Assembly: GCF_028583425.1 (NCBI RefSeq)
Contig: NC_072794.1
Coordinates: 26,409,232-26,473,231, forward strand
Direction: 5' to 3'
Source of the DNA: Eublepharis macularius
Lineage: Eukaryota > Chordata > Lepidosauria > Squamata > Eublepharidae
DNA length: 64,000 nucleotides
The notes below the pieces were generated by a model. That model saw only the letters and a program-made list of their open reading frames with translations, did no database searches and was not told where the DNA came from. Made by a program: the position numbers and the translations under genes. Shown here in pieces: positions 33,059 through 45,299 of this stretch. Every line of letters starts with the position of its first letter. Position 1 is the stretch's first letter.

Positions 33059-33832
33059 CTGCAGAAAGAATTCCAAACAAGTTCCCTCTTAATTCAAAGA
33101 TTACCTCCATGACAAACACTTTGTCAATAATTTTGAATAGCCTATACCAGCTAATATGAATTTATTTGTTAAATGGATTTTTGATTATTTTTCATCTGAA
33201 TAGGATACTAAAATTGCCTTTTTCCCAAGCATAAAGGCCATCAAAAACTTGTGCTTTTTACATGGGTAAATTACACTTTTGTAAGTTACTGCAAATGCTG
33301 TCGGGCACTTATCCCCATCAAAACGCACTTTAAAAAGAAAACAGTATATAAAGCAGAAGCTCCTCAATCTTAAAACAGTCCAGCTAATTTTAAAAAGATG
33401 CTTATAAAAAGTTCTTAAATAGTCAATCAAAATACGTGCTTCTGCTAGAAGGCTTTAATGTCTCATAGCGCTGACGCGAATAAACAAATACTGGAAATGA
33501 CTTGTTTTCTCCTCGTAGAAGATGCAGACAGCTTTAAAAAGGGGGTTGTCACAAACCACAGAACTGCAATTAAAAGCTATGCCATTCCCTTGTGATAGAA
33601 TTGCAGCATTAATACCAACTTGTGTAATCTTTTACTGAAAAGTTTGCAAAAACCAACCTGAAAGGAAATAAAGCCAGCATCCTGTGTTCTGACAGCTATC
33701 CCAACACAAATCTGGAAGCCACTGTTCCATACACAGCAAGCTGAGTGAACCAGACACATGCCATGCTGCCAATGTTTAAAGTATCTGGCAAAGCAGTTTA
33801 TAAATTCAGAACACAACAAAAGAAACCCATAC

Positions 33833-33918
33833 CTCTGATGGAATCCCTGTTGAGGGAGGACCTTGGGTTTTGTAAAGGCACCTCATTTTGTTTGCTGCTC
33901 CACATCTTGCCAGTTCAC
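33833..33918 (-). CDS. CEP350: CEP350 start-codon exon, residues 1-24
   Basis: An 86-bp exon with acceptor GTTTTATAG and donor GTATGG. Thirteen untranslated bases precede ATG at 33905-33903, which has A at -3. The peptide starts MWSSKQNEVPLQNPRSS, matching the human MRSSKSKEVPLPNPRNS start, which fixes the initiation codon. It leaves at phase 1 into 33015-33058. Confidence 0.95.
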
Positions 33919-35165
33919 CTATAAAACACACAAAAATTTACTTGGGGGGACGGGTCAAATAAAATCAGAGCATATAAGTACAGCAAAGATGAAAAAACTA
34001 ACTAGATTTAATCCTGCAAAATGGGTTCAGTTCCAGTGAAGTTCAACATAGTAGATACAAAGTGCAACATAAAATGACAAATTTCCTACCAAACTAGACC
34101 AAGATCTATCCAAACCATCATCCCATTCCTAAAAGCAGCATTGATGCAGCTAAAATCTCAGCCATGTAGTTCAGGATTATGATTCCAAACCTCCATTTAT
34201 CCCCAGCATCTAGTATTCAGAACAACGGAGGTTCCTTTTATCTAGAATGGATCATATAGCTATCCCCCATGAATTTATCTGACCATTTAATTTCTTGCTT
34301 TCTTATAAAATAAACAAGAATGCTACACTCTGGAATGTCCTTTGATTATTCTAACGTTTTACCTGCAAAGAAAGTTCGAGCTAATTATAAGAAAGATGTC
34401 CAGTCAGGCCCTAAACTCCTGTTAAGAGTGACTGAACTTTGGTTCAGGCAGTAAGTTATTGCAGGCCTGGTTCTGGTCTATCTAGAAAAAATGTGCCAGT
34501 TTGTTAATTCTGAACACCTGCAGGCCAGTGCCAGTTCCCTGGAGATTCAGCCTGGAGAGACTGCCTCTCACAGCTCATATCTTCACTCCCCAATTTCACA
34601 TGGCTAGCAACACCAATTAAGTAAGTGAGCCCTGACTGGCTCTTGGTTGATAGGGTGACGTTGGCAGTCCTGAAAAGATGGCTGCCTACCTCACTCTTCT
34701 CCCATCATATGAGAGAGAAGACTGGTTCGATGCCTCTTGTCATCAATATGCCTCATGTCGCATGGCATGGAGATGGACTCCTTTACTAAATCAACGGGTG
34801 TGAACCTACTAGCTAAGAAGCTACATTAGAGAAGCTCAAGTAAGCCAGCTTTAAATGTTTTTAGACAGACATCAGTTAGCTAGCAATAGAAAGGTTTATT
34901 TGTTTTCTTGTCCATTGTCCATTGTCTGAATTTGAGTGCTTTATGCTCAGAAACACTCTCTGTAACTTTGTAATCAATAAACTAAAGATATTTTATTCAA
35001 GCCTATGTCTGGAGTCACAAGTTGCACAACCTCAGGGAACCCAGAGACTGCAAAGTCTCACAAAATTAAATAAGCAGCTTCCTTCCTTCTGCCTAAGGGA
35101 TTTGGTGTGGCTCTTTTCAGTGCCCAGAATAAGAGTTTGGGAGTAGCCGCCAAGTTTGGGAGTAG
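33919..35165. other. CEP350 first intron, right of the start exon
   Basis: No exon. Around 34930-35160 lies LTR-like sequence: AATCAATAAACTAAAG followed by CCTATGTCTGGAGTCACAAG, resembling a polyadenylation signal and R/U5 of an LTR. No paired ends were found, so this is a weak suggestion. Confidence 0.35.
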
Positions 35166-35228
35166 CTGCCCTGAGCCCATCTGTGGGGAGGGCGGGGTAT
35201 AAATTGAATAAAATAAATAAATAAATAG
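35166..35228 (+). repeat. LINE/SINE 3' tail
   Basis: CCCATCTGTGGGGAGGGCGG then GGTATAAATTGAATAAAATA and (AAAT)n, a typical L2/CR1-clade style 3' end. Confidence 0.6.
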
Positions 35229-35365
35229 TACCTGGTTCATACACTAATCTATAAACTAAGCATCTAAAGATTTATAGTTCATGTCTACAGAAATATATTC
35301 ACATGGACGCCATCACATTTTGATCATATAATTATCCTTGGTGACCAAAAGACAAATGAACAGAG

Positions 35366-35570
35366 TAGTATATCCTAGTGGTTAAGTAGCTGGGCTATGA
35401 TGCAGCACATCACAGGTTTGAATTGCACGACTGCCAAGAACTCACCAAGTGGCCTTGGGCAAGCCATCCCCAGCTGCACTGTGGGGATAATAACGCTGAC
35501 TTTGTTCACCACGCTGAGTGGGCAGTAATCTCTCCAGAACAATGGTATACAAATGAACTGTTATTACAGA
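35366..35570 (+). mobile_element. tRNA-derived SINE, diverged
   Basis: Head CCTAGTGGTTAAGTAGCTGG with B box AGGTTTGAATTGC; body CAAGTGGCCTTGGGCAAGCC; tail CTGTGGGGATAATAACGCTG and a TATACAAATGAACTGTTATT end. Same subfamily as 44727-44942. Confidence 0.75.
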
Positions 35571-36715
35571 ACCAAACATTAAGATGAAAACAGCACTTAA
35601 GCATTCCAAATTTTGTAGCATACCTGTCATATTTCCAAACAGCCCAATTATTCCTGCCAAAACATTTGTGTACATTAAAAACCTGATATAGTATTAGAAT
35701 ATTCCATACATCTAATCCTGGAGAAAGGCATAACTGGTCCAAAAAGAAATGCTAAATATTACCATTACTGCTGATAATGATTACAATGTGTGTATGTTTT
35801 AAATGGAGACTGTGACGAACAAGAGCAAGGGACGTATCAAATGAACTTTTAAACAGAGTTCACCGTAGAAAGTAGTCCGCAAAGTCTAATTTAGCCAAGT
35901 GGGGGAGAACCAACACACTGCAGCACTGGCAGCCACTTCTGGAGGAGTCACAAAACACTGAATTCATTGTCTTGCATCTCCTCCTTTAATGTTAACCCAG
36001 ATGCAAAGCTTGGGATCATACCACAATCGCTATCTACAGGGCATTTAAGAGCAACCTGACAAATAGTGTCTTCTAAATTGCAGAAATGTAGGAAGCTTTA
36101 AAAAATATTACTTAAAGGCAAGGAAAGAATATTCAAGAACTTTAAATGGTCCAGTATCACATACTGTTCAGATCACTTATCAAAGGAGAATTTTGCAATG
36201 AGCAGAAATCGGTAAGTACTTGATTGACTGAACTTTTTGCCCTATCACATTTACAATGGAAAACGCTATCGAGCAGGTAGCAGGATAGATATGGAAGAGT
36301 GAAGCTGAAGTCAAAGCTCTGGTCACAATCTCAAAAAAAATGTAAGAGTGCCATGCAAGGTGAGTACAGTCTACTAGTACACCAACATGCTATCAAACAG
36401 TAAATTAATGTTTCAGTACTTTTCATTGGTATAGCAATTGTTAAATTGCTCTCATTTCCCCAGTAAGTACTGAAAAAAATAAAACAAAACATTACTGGCA
36501 TCCTCTCCAAATGTACATATATCTATGAAATTATCAGCCCTAAAACTGTAGAAGGTTCTTCTAAAAATACCAGGCTGCTATATACCAAAAGACCACTGGC
36601 TTATCTACCCAAGTATTTCTTATTTATAACCACCAGCTACTCTCCAAGGTCTCAGACAGACCCTGTTAGCCAAGAGCTGACCTAAACATGACCGTGGCAG
36701 GCCCAAGTTTGACTA
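35571..36715. other. CEP350 first intron
   Basis: No feature recognised. Confidence 0.5.
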
Positions 36716-37395
36716 CTGTGACTATGTGAAAGGGATCTTGGGGTAAGAGTGGACTGTAAACTGAATATGAGCAGTCAGTGTGATGTGGTGGCAAAAAAGG
36801 CTAATTCAATCCTGGGTTGTATCAAAGGGGCCATAACATCGAAATCGCAGGAGGTCATAGCCCCTCTCTATACTGCCTTGGTCAGGCCACACCTTGAGTA
36901 TTGTGTGCAGTTCTGGAGGCCTCACTTCAAAAAGGATGTGGACAAAATCGAGAGGGTGCAGAGGAGAGCGACGAGGATGATCAGGGGTCTGGAGACTGAG
37001 CCCTACGAGGAAAGGCTGAGGGCCTTGGGAATGTTTAGTTTGGAGAAGAGGAGGTTGAGGGGGGACATGATTGCTCTCTTTAAATATTTGAAAGGCTGCC
37101 ATTGTAGGAGGGCAGGGAGCTGTTCCAGTTGGCAGCAGAGGGTAGGACGCGAAGCAATGGGCTAAAACTACATGCACAAAGGTACCGACTGGATATTAGG
37201 AAAAACTTTTTCACCGTCAGAGTAGTCCAAAAGTGGAATCAGCTGCCTAGGGAGGTGGTGAGCTCTCCCTCACTGGCAGTTTTCAAGAAGAGGCTGGATG
37301 AATACTTGTCAGAGATGCTTTAGGCTGATCCTGCACTGGGCAGGGGGTTGGACTAGATGGTCTGTATGGCCCCTTCCAACTCTATGATTCTATGA
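36716..37395 (+). mobile_element. CR1 LINE, 5'-truncated, 3' end intact
   Basis: The C-terminal ORF2 region is readable over two frames: [54 protein letters not shown], then after a shift at about 37100-37130 RYRLDIRKNFFTVRVVQKWN and LPREVVSSPSLAVFKKRLDE. It ends with TGGCCCCTTCCAACTCTATG and an ATTCTATGACTATC microsatellite-like tail, typical of CR1. One frameshift splits an otherwise open frame, so it is fairly young. Truncation leaves no RT core. Confidence 0.9.
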
Positions 37396-37430
37396 CTATC
37401 TATCAGTTGTGAGTCTGATTTTAACAACAG

Positions 37431-37610
37431 AAGTAGGTGAGGAGTGCTAAACCCTCAAATAGGTGAGGAGTGCTAAATCCTCCTCTTCTGTAGCCCTCTC
37501 CAAGCTTCATTCCTTCTAGGCTTGAACTATCTGAACTGAGCTGACAACAAGCTTGTCCGAGCAGCTCAGCTCAGATACTGCAAGCCTAGAAGGAATAAAG
37601 TTTGGAGAGG
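37431..37610. repeat. tandem duplication and 49-bp-arm foldback next to the CR1
   Basis: AGGTGAGGAGTGCTAAA is directly repeated near 37434 and 37461. Bases 37495-37543 and 37562-37610 are inverted copies (CTCTCCAAGCTTCATTCCTT / AAGGAATAAAGTTTGGAGAG) with about five mismatches and an 18-base spacer. Confidence 0.75.
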
Positions 37611-40600
37611 TAAGCTATATATATCCATATATCCTCAAACATCTGAAGTACTCAACAGAAAGGTCTAAAGTACACCCAGAAGAGTGAAGCATGTTTATTG
37701 TTGGATGATGAAAGTAAGTATCCAAAGATCAGAGGGCATCAAAAGTCATAAAAATGGTTCTAAGCACTTTGCAATTTAAACAAAACCTGAGAAACTATGC
37801 AATGGAATAAGAACCACTCTCTTGGTAAAAATGATCAATTTTTTACTCTCTTCCTTTAAACGTTTGTAAGCTCATTCTCCAGACTTCATCCCTACCCTTA
37901 GCAGGCTGCAGTTAGGTTGGCAGCAAGGAACAATATGGCTGAGAAATGCTGGAGAATCTCAGCCTTAAAGTATACTGCACTCTCTTGTTCTAAAAGTTTA
38001 CGTTCCAGACAAGCCTTTCTTGCTTAACTAGCTGGAGATTAGGCCTGTCCCTTAGGGAAGTCAGGAGAGCAGCGAGATCTCAGTAACAGAAGGGGTTTGG
38101 AAAAGCTGTTGACTGAATTGCATCCTCACTGCATCTCAAACTGCTAGTGATGCAGGTCACAACAGATCTGAACAAAATGGCAAGCAAACAAATCACAGTA
38201 ACCTACTGAATTCTCCATATATCAAAAATCAGGAGCAACAAGGAGCTGTCCTCAGACCACAGAAAATAGCTCAAACAAATGACATTGTGTAGATGTAATA
38301 GTAGCATAGAAAAATGTTCCCATTACTGCCACAAAAAATCACCATTAACCTGTGTTTTGCATTGGTTATGAATTTTCCTCCACTTATGCTTTGGTTGTCT
38401 ACTTGTTTCATTTCCCGTAACTGCTCAGTAAACTAAGTAGCAAAATAAGTTATGGAAAACATCAGAGGATGTCTAGGGGCAGTTGTGTCAATCATCCAAG
38501 TCATCTCCAAATAACATCACATTTGCACAAATTTGTTTCTTTTTAATAGACCTATTTAGTGTCACAGGAAATCAAACAAACCTGATTTATTCCCATATCT
38601 CTTTTCTGGTGGCAGAATGCACCACTTGTTTGTTTATTTAAAAATTATAATCCATACTTCCAGTACTGAAGACAGTTTATGATCAGTCGTAAAACAATTT
38701 CAGTATCGGAGAGAACTAAAACACAAACTGAGACTCAGCCAGTCAATAAAAACCTGCAAGCCACTTGGTGCCTTTTGGACTAGCTGATCAAATGATACGG
38801 TTAGTAAGGGCTACTGTTGAAACTGAGATGCCCCATTGACCTCTGTGGATGATAGCTAAATTCTGTTGAAATAAATTAATGGACAGCCTCATCCATAGTT
38901 ATATGGGTATACTAAATTAATGCCAACAGTTGTCAATGACTTTGGGATTTTTTAAAAAATGTATGCAATGTAGGGGATATTCACGCTGTATTCATCGTTA
39001 ATTTTTCTTAGGTATTGTTCCAATAAAAATAATTTCTAGACAAAGCTTTGAAATTGTGTCAATGTAACTTTTAAGCCACCACCCTCCCCCACAATCAAAA
39101 ATTCTACTGAGATATAAAATATAGAGTACTTTTTAAAAGTTTGTTTATTCAATATAAAATAAACATGTTGCATCAGATCATGCCCTATTTAAGTCACTGG
39201 AAATTTTTCCAGAAAACCTGCATTTATAGATTTATATATTGCTTTTCTAACAAGCCCATCACTGCTCCACACGTCACATTCTTTAATCATATCTATGATC
39301 ACCGATAGTGTTGGAAAGTATTTTGGTATGATTTTGCTTAAAGGGAAAAAAATCTTTAAAGGAAGGATATTGTCTACTTATAACCATTGTAAGTATGCTT
39401 GTTTTTCAGTCAAAAAATTTAATTTTTATTAATAAGTAATGCTAGTTGACAAAACTGCTCAGTCAGTTTGCATCATTAGAAAATCCTAAATTTTGTTACA
39501 ACAAGGAGAAGAAAGAGGAATAAGAGAGAGGAAACAAGGAAAAAGAGTTATGGTTGAGAAAGTACATTCTCAAAACCACTTGATGTGGATTAGTTGCACT
39601 TTAACACCATATATCTGCCTGTAATCAAAGTAGTTATAAAGCAGAAGAAAACATAGGTGGGGTGGGCAGGTGCTTCATCTCATGTGCATGTGCAGGAATT
39701 CAGCAGGTATTATTTAACCATGTTGTAATACCATCACACCGTGCATTCCCCCGCTTGTGTGCGCGCGCTCTCTCTCTCCCTCTAACTAAATAGTTTTTGA
39801 GGAGGCATGGAAACACTACAGGTAAGTTACACAGAAAGGAGAATTCAACATGGGCTTGCAATGTCTGACAGACACCCTATGTTGAATATCATATATCATT
39901 CCATTCACAGAAATCTTGTTACCTGAGATTTTTGTACTTACTACCTCCAAAGATTCAAGCTTTTCTTCAGTTTTGAGTTCATTTCCCCACCACACAACAG
40001 TTAAATGTAAGTCCATTTTGTGATTTAGCTTTAGCACCAAAAAATTAGTTTCTAAATGGAAATTAGTATATTAATATTACTTTCCATAAAGAAAAAGTGA
40101 GCTCCCTCAGCTAAAGCAACATGAAAAGGCATAGGTCTCGTGGACAAAAGTCCCAGCTTACAGACTGTTGACAACCAGAGGCACTGAAAAAGTTTCCACA
40201 TCATCTCCAGCAGAACAGTTTTTAAATTCATTTAGAAACCCCAACTGGGCAAGACCAAAGTCTGTGAACATGCAAAAGATTCTCAAAGAAACACAAATAT
40301 TGCCTAAGACAAATTCAAGCAACATACCCCCTCCCTTTTGCTGAAGGCACAGCTGAATGACTCGTGAACCTTGTTAATCATAAGAATCTTTGCTTTTAGA
40401 AAATTTTAATGTAGATACGAAGTCTTATGTCAGTCTGGGAGGGGAGATGAAAGGAACTTGTCCTCATCAGGAATATTCTTGGCTTCTTCCCTCAGTTTTC
40501 ATGTTTTAGAAAATAAGCCTTTAACCTTTTCACTTATGGAGAGGAGAAAATATGCATCAATACCACCCCTCATCTAACTGTTCACTAAGACATTATCTAT

Positions 40601-40839
40601 ACTTTCTTGCCAGAACACTGGAGTGATCAAAGTGCTGGAATGAACTACAAGCACTTGTATACTTCTCACTTATTCAGTTTTATTAAAGTGCAATAAAACA
40701 AAACGTAAGACTATTTGTATTGAGCGTTCTGTTTTACATTGATCTATGGTGCTCCACAGTACAATGCCTCATGTCACCCAGCCCATACACCCCAGCATAT
40801 CTGCCATGATTGTGTTTATGCATAATGCTCTGTTCCTCT
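37611..40839. other. CEP350 first intron
   Basis: No exon. A GT/GC plus CT microsatellite-like stretch lies at about 39755-39785. No clear transposon ends. Confidence 0.5.
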
Positions 40840-41235
40840 GAGAATGTGTAAAGGGAACTTAGTTGCTAGTGTTAACTGTTTATCTTGCAGGTGTTTTGCT
40901 TTCGCTTTTCCGGCTGGCTTGAGAACGTGGCCTTGGAGTGCTGGAGGGAGCCAGTCCTCCCTGAGAACTGTGATGAACTCATTCCTCCCTGTTCCCTTCT
41001 CTCCCAGGCCTGGACCCTTCCCACCAAAACTCTAACAGTCTCCCATTCCCAGGGGCGGGAACGTTCCCCTATAATTAACACTGCTCACCCACCTTGCGTC
41101 ACTTCTGCCAATGACCCTGTCTGAGTACCTTGATACTGATATCTCTCTTTAATAAAGTAACTTTAACTCTTACACCTGAGTGTCTGCAGTGAAGTGCTTG
41201 AGGGATTTATCTGGCAAGACCTGACAGTCTGTGGC
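40840..41235 (+). mobile_element. possible solo LTR-like repeat
   Basis: TTTAATAAAGTAACTTTAAC near 41148 followed by CTTACACCTGAGTGTCTGCA resembles an LTR poly(A) signal and R/U5 boundary, preceded by a C/T-rich GC-richer block. No TG...CA ends with a target duplication could be fixed and no internal genes are present. Tentative. Confidence 0.3.
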
Positions 41236-42012
41236 TACAGAAACTGATGCAATCATGCAATGAAAACTCTTTTTGTTTAAAGTATTTTGGCTCAGTCAAG
41301 GTACTTCTTAGTGCAAGCGTCCTGTTGTCCTGACACATTCCTTTCTAACAAAAGAGACCCCACAACATCAATATTTTCTTAATAAAGTCTTTAACATTTT
41401 GTTTATACTGTCTCTCCTCATTTGATTCTTGGATACATAACCAAGAGCGCCTCTCACACAACTCCTTCCTGTCCCAAGTAGTACTCTGCTTGGACTGTCA
41501 GCTATCCAGATGCTTTGAAGCAACCCAGATGATTTTCCCACAAAGAAACTTATAAGGATAGGTGATATATCCCTCTGCTTCCCCCCACCCCCATCTTTCC
41601 AATTTACACACCAAACAAGTGTGTGTGGGTGTTGGCATACTTACATTTGTTGGGGCATTTTAGTATTTGCTGCTATATATGTACTCCAGAATTGTTTGAG
41701 CTACTTTAACATAGTTTGAATGGAATAAAGTAACTCTTTTCCTACTATATCCAGATGTCAACTTTCTGTCCAAACTTACTCTGGATCCCTGTCACTTAAT
41801 CATAGATCCCTAAAAATAGAATGAGGTCTAGATTTGGTCCTGTTTCTCTCTAGTTGGGTCTTAAAATGACAGCCAAAGCTCCAGCTAGGATATGAGTGAG
41901 AGAGAGTACTAGATAGATTTCTTCCCCATGCTCAGCTATTGTTGTGCAACTCTGGGTCCTGGGAGGAAGATGAGCTTATTCACATAACACATGTATCTTA
42001 TATATACACATG
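41236..42012. other. CEP350 first intron
   Basis: No feature recognised. Confidence 0.5.
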
Positions 42013-42195
42013 GCCCTGACCTCAATGATTCACGAGCCTGATCTTGTCAGATCTCAGAAGCTAAGCAGGGTCAGCCTTAGTAACTGAATGGGAGACTGCC
42101 AACGAAGACCAGGGTTGCAGAGGCAGGTTCTTGCCATGAAATATCCCACCAGGGTCACCATAAGTCAGCTATGACTTGAGGGCACTCTTCATCAA
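42013..42195 (+). mobile_element. 5S-rRNA-derived SINE
   Basis: GATCTTGTCAGATCTCAGAA, GCTAAGCAGGGTCAGCC and ATGGGAGACTGCC are the internal control region of 5S rRNA. They are followed by a SINE body (CAGGGTTGCAGAGGCAGG) and tail CATAAGTCAGCTATGACTTG. It is a degraded retroposon, not a functional 5S gene, since the 3' half of 5S is replaced by the SINE body. Confidence 0.88.
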
Positions 42196-43109
42196 TATAT
42201 ATATACATACATGCTAACAACAGGCTCCAAAACAGCACACACAGCTTGAAACTGAGCAGACTTAAAATATACATGACCTGCTCATACCCTGGGCCATACG
42301 TGATCAGAAGAAGCCAGAAAATTGTGAAAATGTGCCAAGAACAGCTACCCAGCCAGCCACCATGCTAAACACCACCATAGCAAAAAAAAAAATTCAGTGT
42401 GATCATATAAAGTAATGGACTCAAGAGGAAAATGGGCATTGCCAACAAGGGGTTAGATCCAGACACAGTTTTCTCACCTAGTCTTCTGTCTTACTACAGC
42501 CCCTGTCTCACATGGCATTTGTCCATGTAGGCTGCATGATCCTCAGAACTGTCTTTTTGATGCTCAATGGCTGGAACCAACCCAATACATAAGTTGATTT
42601 TCAAACTTATTTGCGAAATCAAATCCCCCCATAGCATGCATTCTTACTACTGGGAGCTGGAACAGTGTAGTGTTTAAGAGTGCCACTATTGTCTCAACCT
42701 CAGTAGGTATCTGCAACATAAACAAAATGCTAACCTGGGGGAAGGGTTTGGGTGTTTAATAAGAATTACGGTGATAAGAAGACTGTGATTCAAATACGCA
42801 CAAAAACATCAATATATTAATGCTATTATTCAATCACACGTTAATTCATCTGTAACAACCACCGCCACCTTACACATCTCAACTTACAGTTATTATATAG
42901 CATCAGAATCAGATACTTCTCATGTACATATAAATTTAAAGAACAGGAAATAACCCTTAATTCATTTTCTTAGGTGGCTGGAGACATCTGAAGATCAGTA
43001 ACAGAAGTAAATATCTACACTGCGGGACAGCAGACTAGGAAGCGCTGTCCATAGACAATCCTTGCTCAGACTGTTAGTTCAAGATTTAGACAGGAGAGCA
43101 GAGAACACT
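42196..43109. other. CEP350 first intron
   Basis: No feature recognised. Confidence 0.5.
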
Positions 43110-43215
43110 TTAGAGGTATTGAGAACAATCCTAGGCAGGTCTACTCAAATGTAAGTCCCATATTATTCTATAGGACCTACTCTCAGGAAAGCACTCTTGG
43201 GATTGCAGCCATTGT
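43110..43215. repeat. hairpin-type short repeat
   Basis: ACAATCCTAGGCAGGTCTAC TCAAATGTAAGTCCCAT and GGACCTACTCTCAGG...GGGATTGCAGCC match the dispersed squamate hairpin that usually reads GGAGTAAGTCCCATTGAA. Related pieces recur at 43625-43790. Confidence 0.55.
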
Positions 43216-43944
43216 GTTTCAACTGAACAACTTCTATTATTTTCTAGTATGGGAATTTTTACAAGACAGAAATGCAAGCCTGTCCGTTGTGAATGCTCTG
43301 CAGTGCACTGGCTAATGAGCTAAATTCAGATCTCTGTTGAAGCAGCATTTTTACTTATACTGCAGCCCTAGGCAAGTCAATAGTCCCCCAAAAGCCTTAT
43401 AGTTCAGAGGTGAAGGTATAAAAATTATAAGGCTTTCCGCACATTATGAGAAGAGTAAGAAAAACACAGTAGGTGCTAAGAATGAAAATACTTGATTTTT
43501 TTTTGAACTGCAAATATGCTTTTCATCCTGAGCCTGTTGCTACATATTTGTAGCAACTGCAATGTTTTATTGTATTTATTGCTAATAATTTTGATTGGCT
43601 CATGCCTTAAATTAAGCAATTTAAGGCTGCAGTGCTACACACACTGAATTCACTGAAAGCCATTTCTAAAAAACATGAGGAGGATTGCACTACATACACT
43701 CTTTTGCATGCTTATTAGGAAATTAGCCCCATTGGTACTAACTTTTGGCAAACATGCAAAGGATTGCACTGGCCCACTACTATCAATGGAACAGCATACA
43801 GCCAGAGGTACAGTCTAATAATGCTAACTGTGATCACTGATGTCACTTATTTGGAGTTTAATGGGCCTTACTCAGAAAGAGGGTGCAGAGAGTTGCAGCC
43901 TTAGAAGTGCTTCACTTTGAAGCATGCCCTTATCACAACTTAAG

Positions 43945-44002
43945 TGTGCATTTGGGGCGGGGGGTATATTAAGACCTGCATTTGGGGCGGGGGGGGGGGT
44001 AT
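43945..44002. repeat. tandem duplication with G runs
   Basis: TGCATTTGGGGCGGGGGGTA followed by TATT is duplicated as TGCATTTGGGGCGGGGGGGG then GGGTATATT, the second copy with a longer G run. Confidence 0.75.
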
Positions 44003-44225
44003 ATTCCTCAGCAAAAGTGTCAAACACGCCAATCACTCTATGTGTAAGTTTTACAAAAACAAAACATAGTTTATAAACTGATCCCAGTTAACTGATCAGT
44101 AATAAAGTTACTTCCATAAATTTTTGAAACATCATTATTTCCTGTCTCTCAACAGTGTTGTTTTCAATGTTTTCACACTTACAGTTATTTCTTATATACA
44201 TACATATGTTTTTAAAAGACAGAGA

Positions 44226-44400
44226 ATGTAAGTGTAGCGATTAGCATGTCAGACAAGGATCAGGGAGACCCAGTTTCAAATGGCTACTTGGCATGAAACT
44301 TAGTGGGTGATCTTGACCCAGACACTCTTTCAGCCTAACCTACCTCACAGGGTTGTTGCAAGTATAAAATGGAGATGAGGAGAACCATGTTCACAGCCCT
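44226..44400 (+). mobile_element. tRNA-derived SINE, diverged
   Basis: AGTGTAGCGATTAGCATGTC head, B box CCAGTTTCAAATGG, body TGATCTTGACCCAGACACTC and CAGCCTAACCTACCTCACAG; related to 11611-11846. A partial body of the same type is at 44650-44720. Confidence 0.65.
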
Positions 44401-44726
44401 GAGACTCCTTGCCATAGGACTGGGTAACATTGGTCCAATCACTCTTCCTCTACCTAACCTATTCCACGAGTTCACATGAGGATAAGACAGAGGATTGGAG
44501 AGTCATGGATCGGATCTGCTGGAGTATTTCTGTAGATGCTTTTCTGCCTGCAGAATGCAACTTTCTCACCTCTGTCCTCACACGGCCACCCAAAATACTC
44601 CTTCATTTCACAGAGATGCTCCAGGGGATCCAAGCCCACGTTTGCTTTCCTAAGCCCACTTGCCACAAAGTTCAGTAGGTGACATTGGGCCAGCCACATC
44701 TCTGAATCTAACCTACCCCACAAGGC

Positions 44727-44942
44727 TGTTGTAGCATAGTGGTTAAGTGGTTGGGAGAGACTCAGCTCTCTGTTGGTTTGAATCCCATTACTGCCATTAG
44801 CTCAGCAGATGGCTCTGGGTAAGCCACTCTTCTCAGCCCCAGCTTCCCAACTCTATTGGGGAGATAATGATACACTCGCAGCTCTGAGTAGGGCACTAAT
44901 CTATCTAGAAGAGCAGTATATAAGTGAACTGTTGTCGTTACT
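44727..44942 (+). mobile_element. tRNA-derived SINE
   Basis: GTTGTAGCATAGTGGTTAAG head, B box TGGTTTGAATCCC, body TGGGTAAGCCACTCTTCTCA, tail GGGGAGATAATGATACACTC and AGTATATAAGTGAACTGTTG. Same subfamily as 35366-35570. Confidence 0.78.
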
Positions 44943-45299
44943 GTGGAATAGAGGAAGGGAAAATGTAAGAATTCCTTGAAGGACAAGACAACAAAAATGC
45001 ACTAAATAAAAAGGCCAATAAGAGTAATGGGTTTTCAAAAAGAAGGAAAAAAGTTATCCATGAGGAAGCATTAAATCATGGCACCGTGGAACAGAGAACG
45101 AATTATATTTATAAAAGATATATACAAGATTCTTTCACTGTTCCTGACCATCATAATGGAAACCTATTTTTTCCTCTGGATTTGAGTCCAGAGACCACCA
45201 AGATTTTCAGGGAGCTTCTGAGAGTCAAAGCTCCCTTCTCCCTACATGTAGGCATTGGGCAATCCACAGCCAAAGAGAACAGTCCCTTTAAACTAGAAG

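Noticed and set aside
40840..41235. Endogenous retrovirus
   Set aside because: Only an LTR-like poly(A) region is suggested. No gag, pol or env frames and no paired termini, so it is kept only as a low-confidence repeat.
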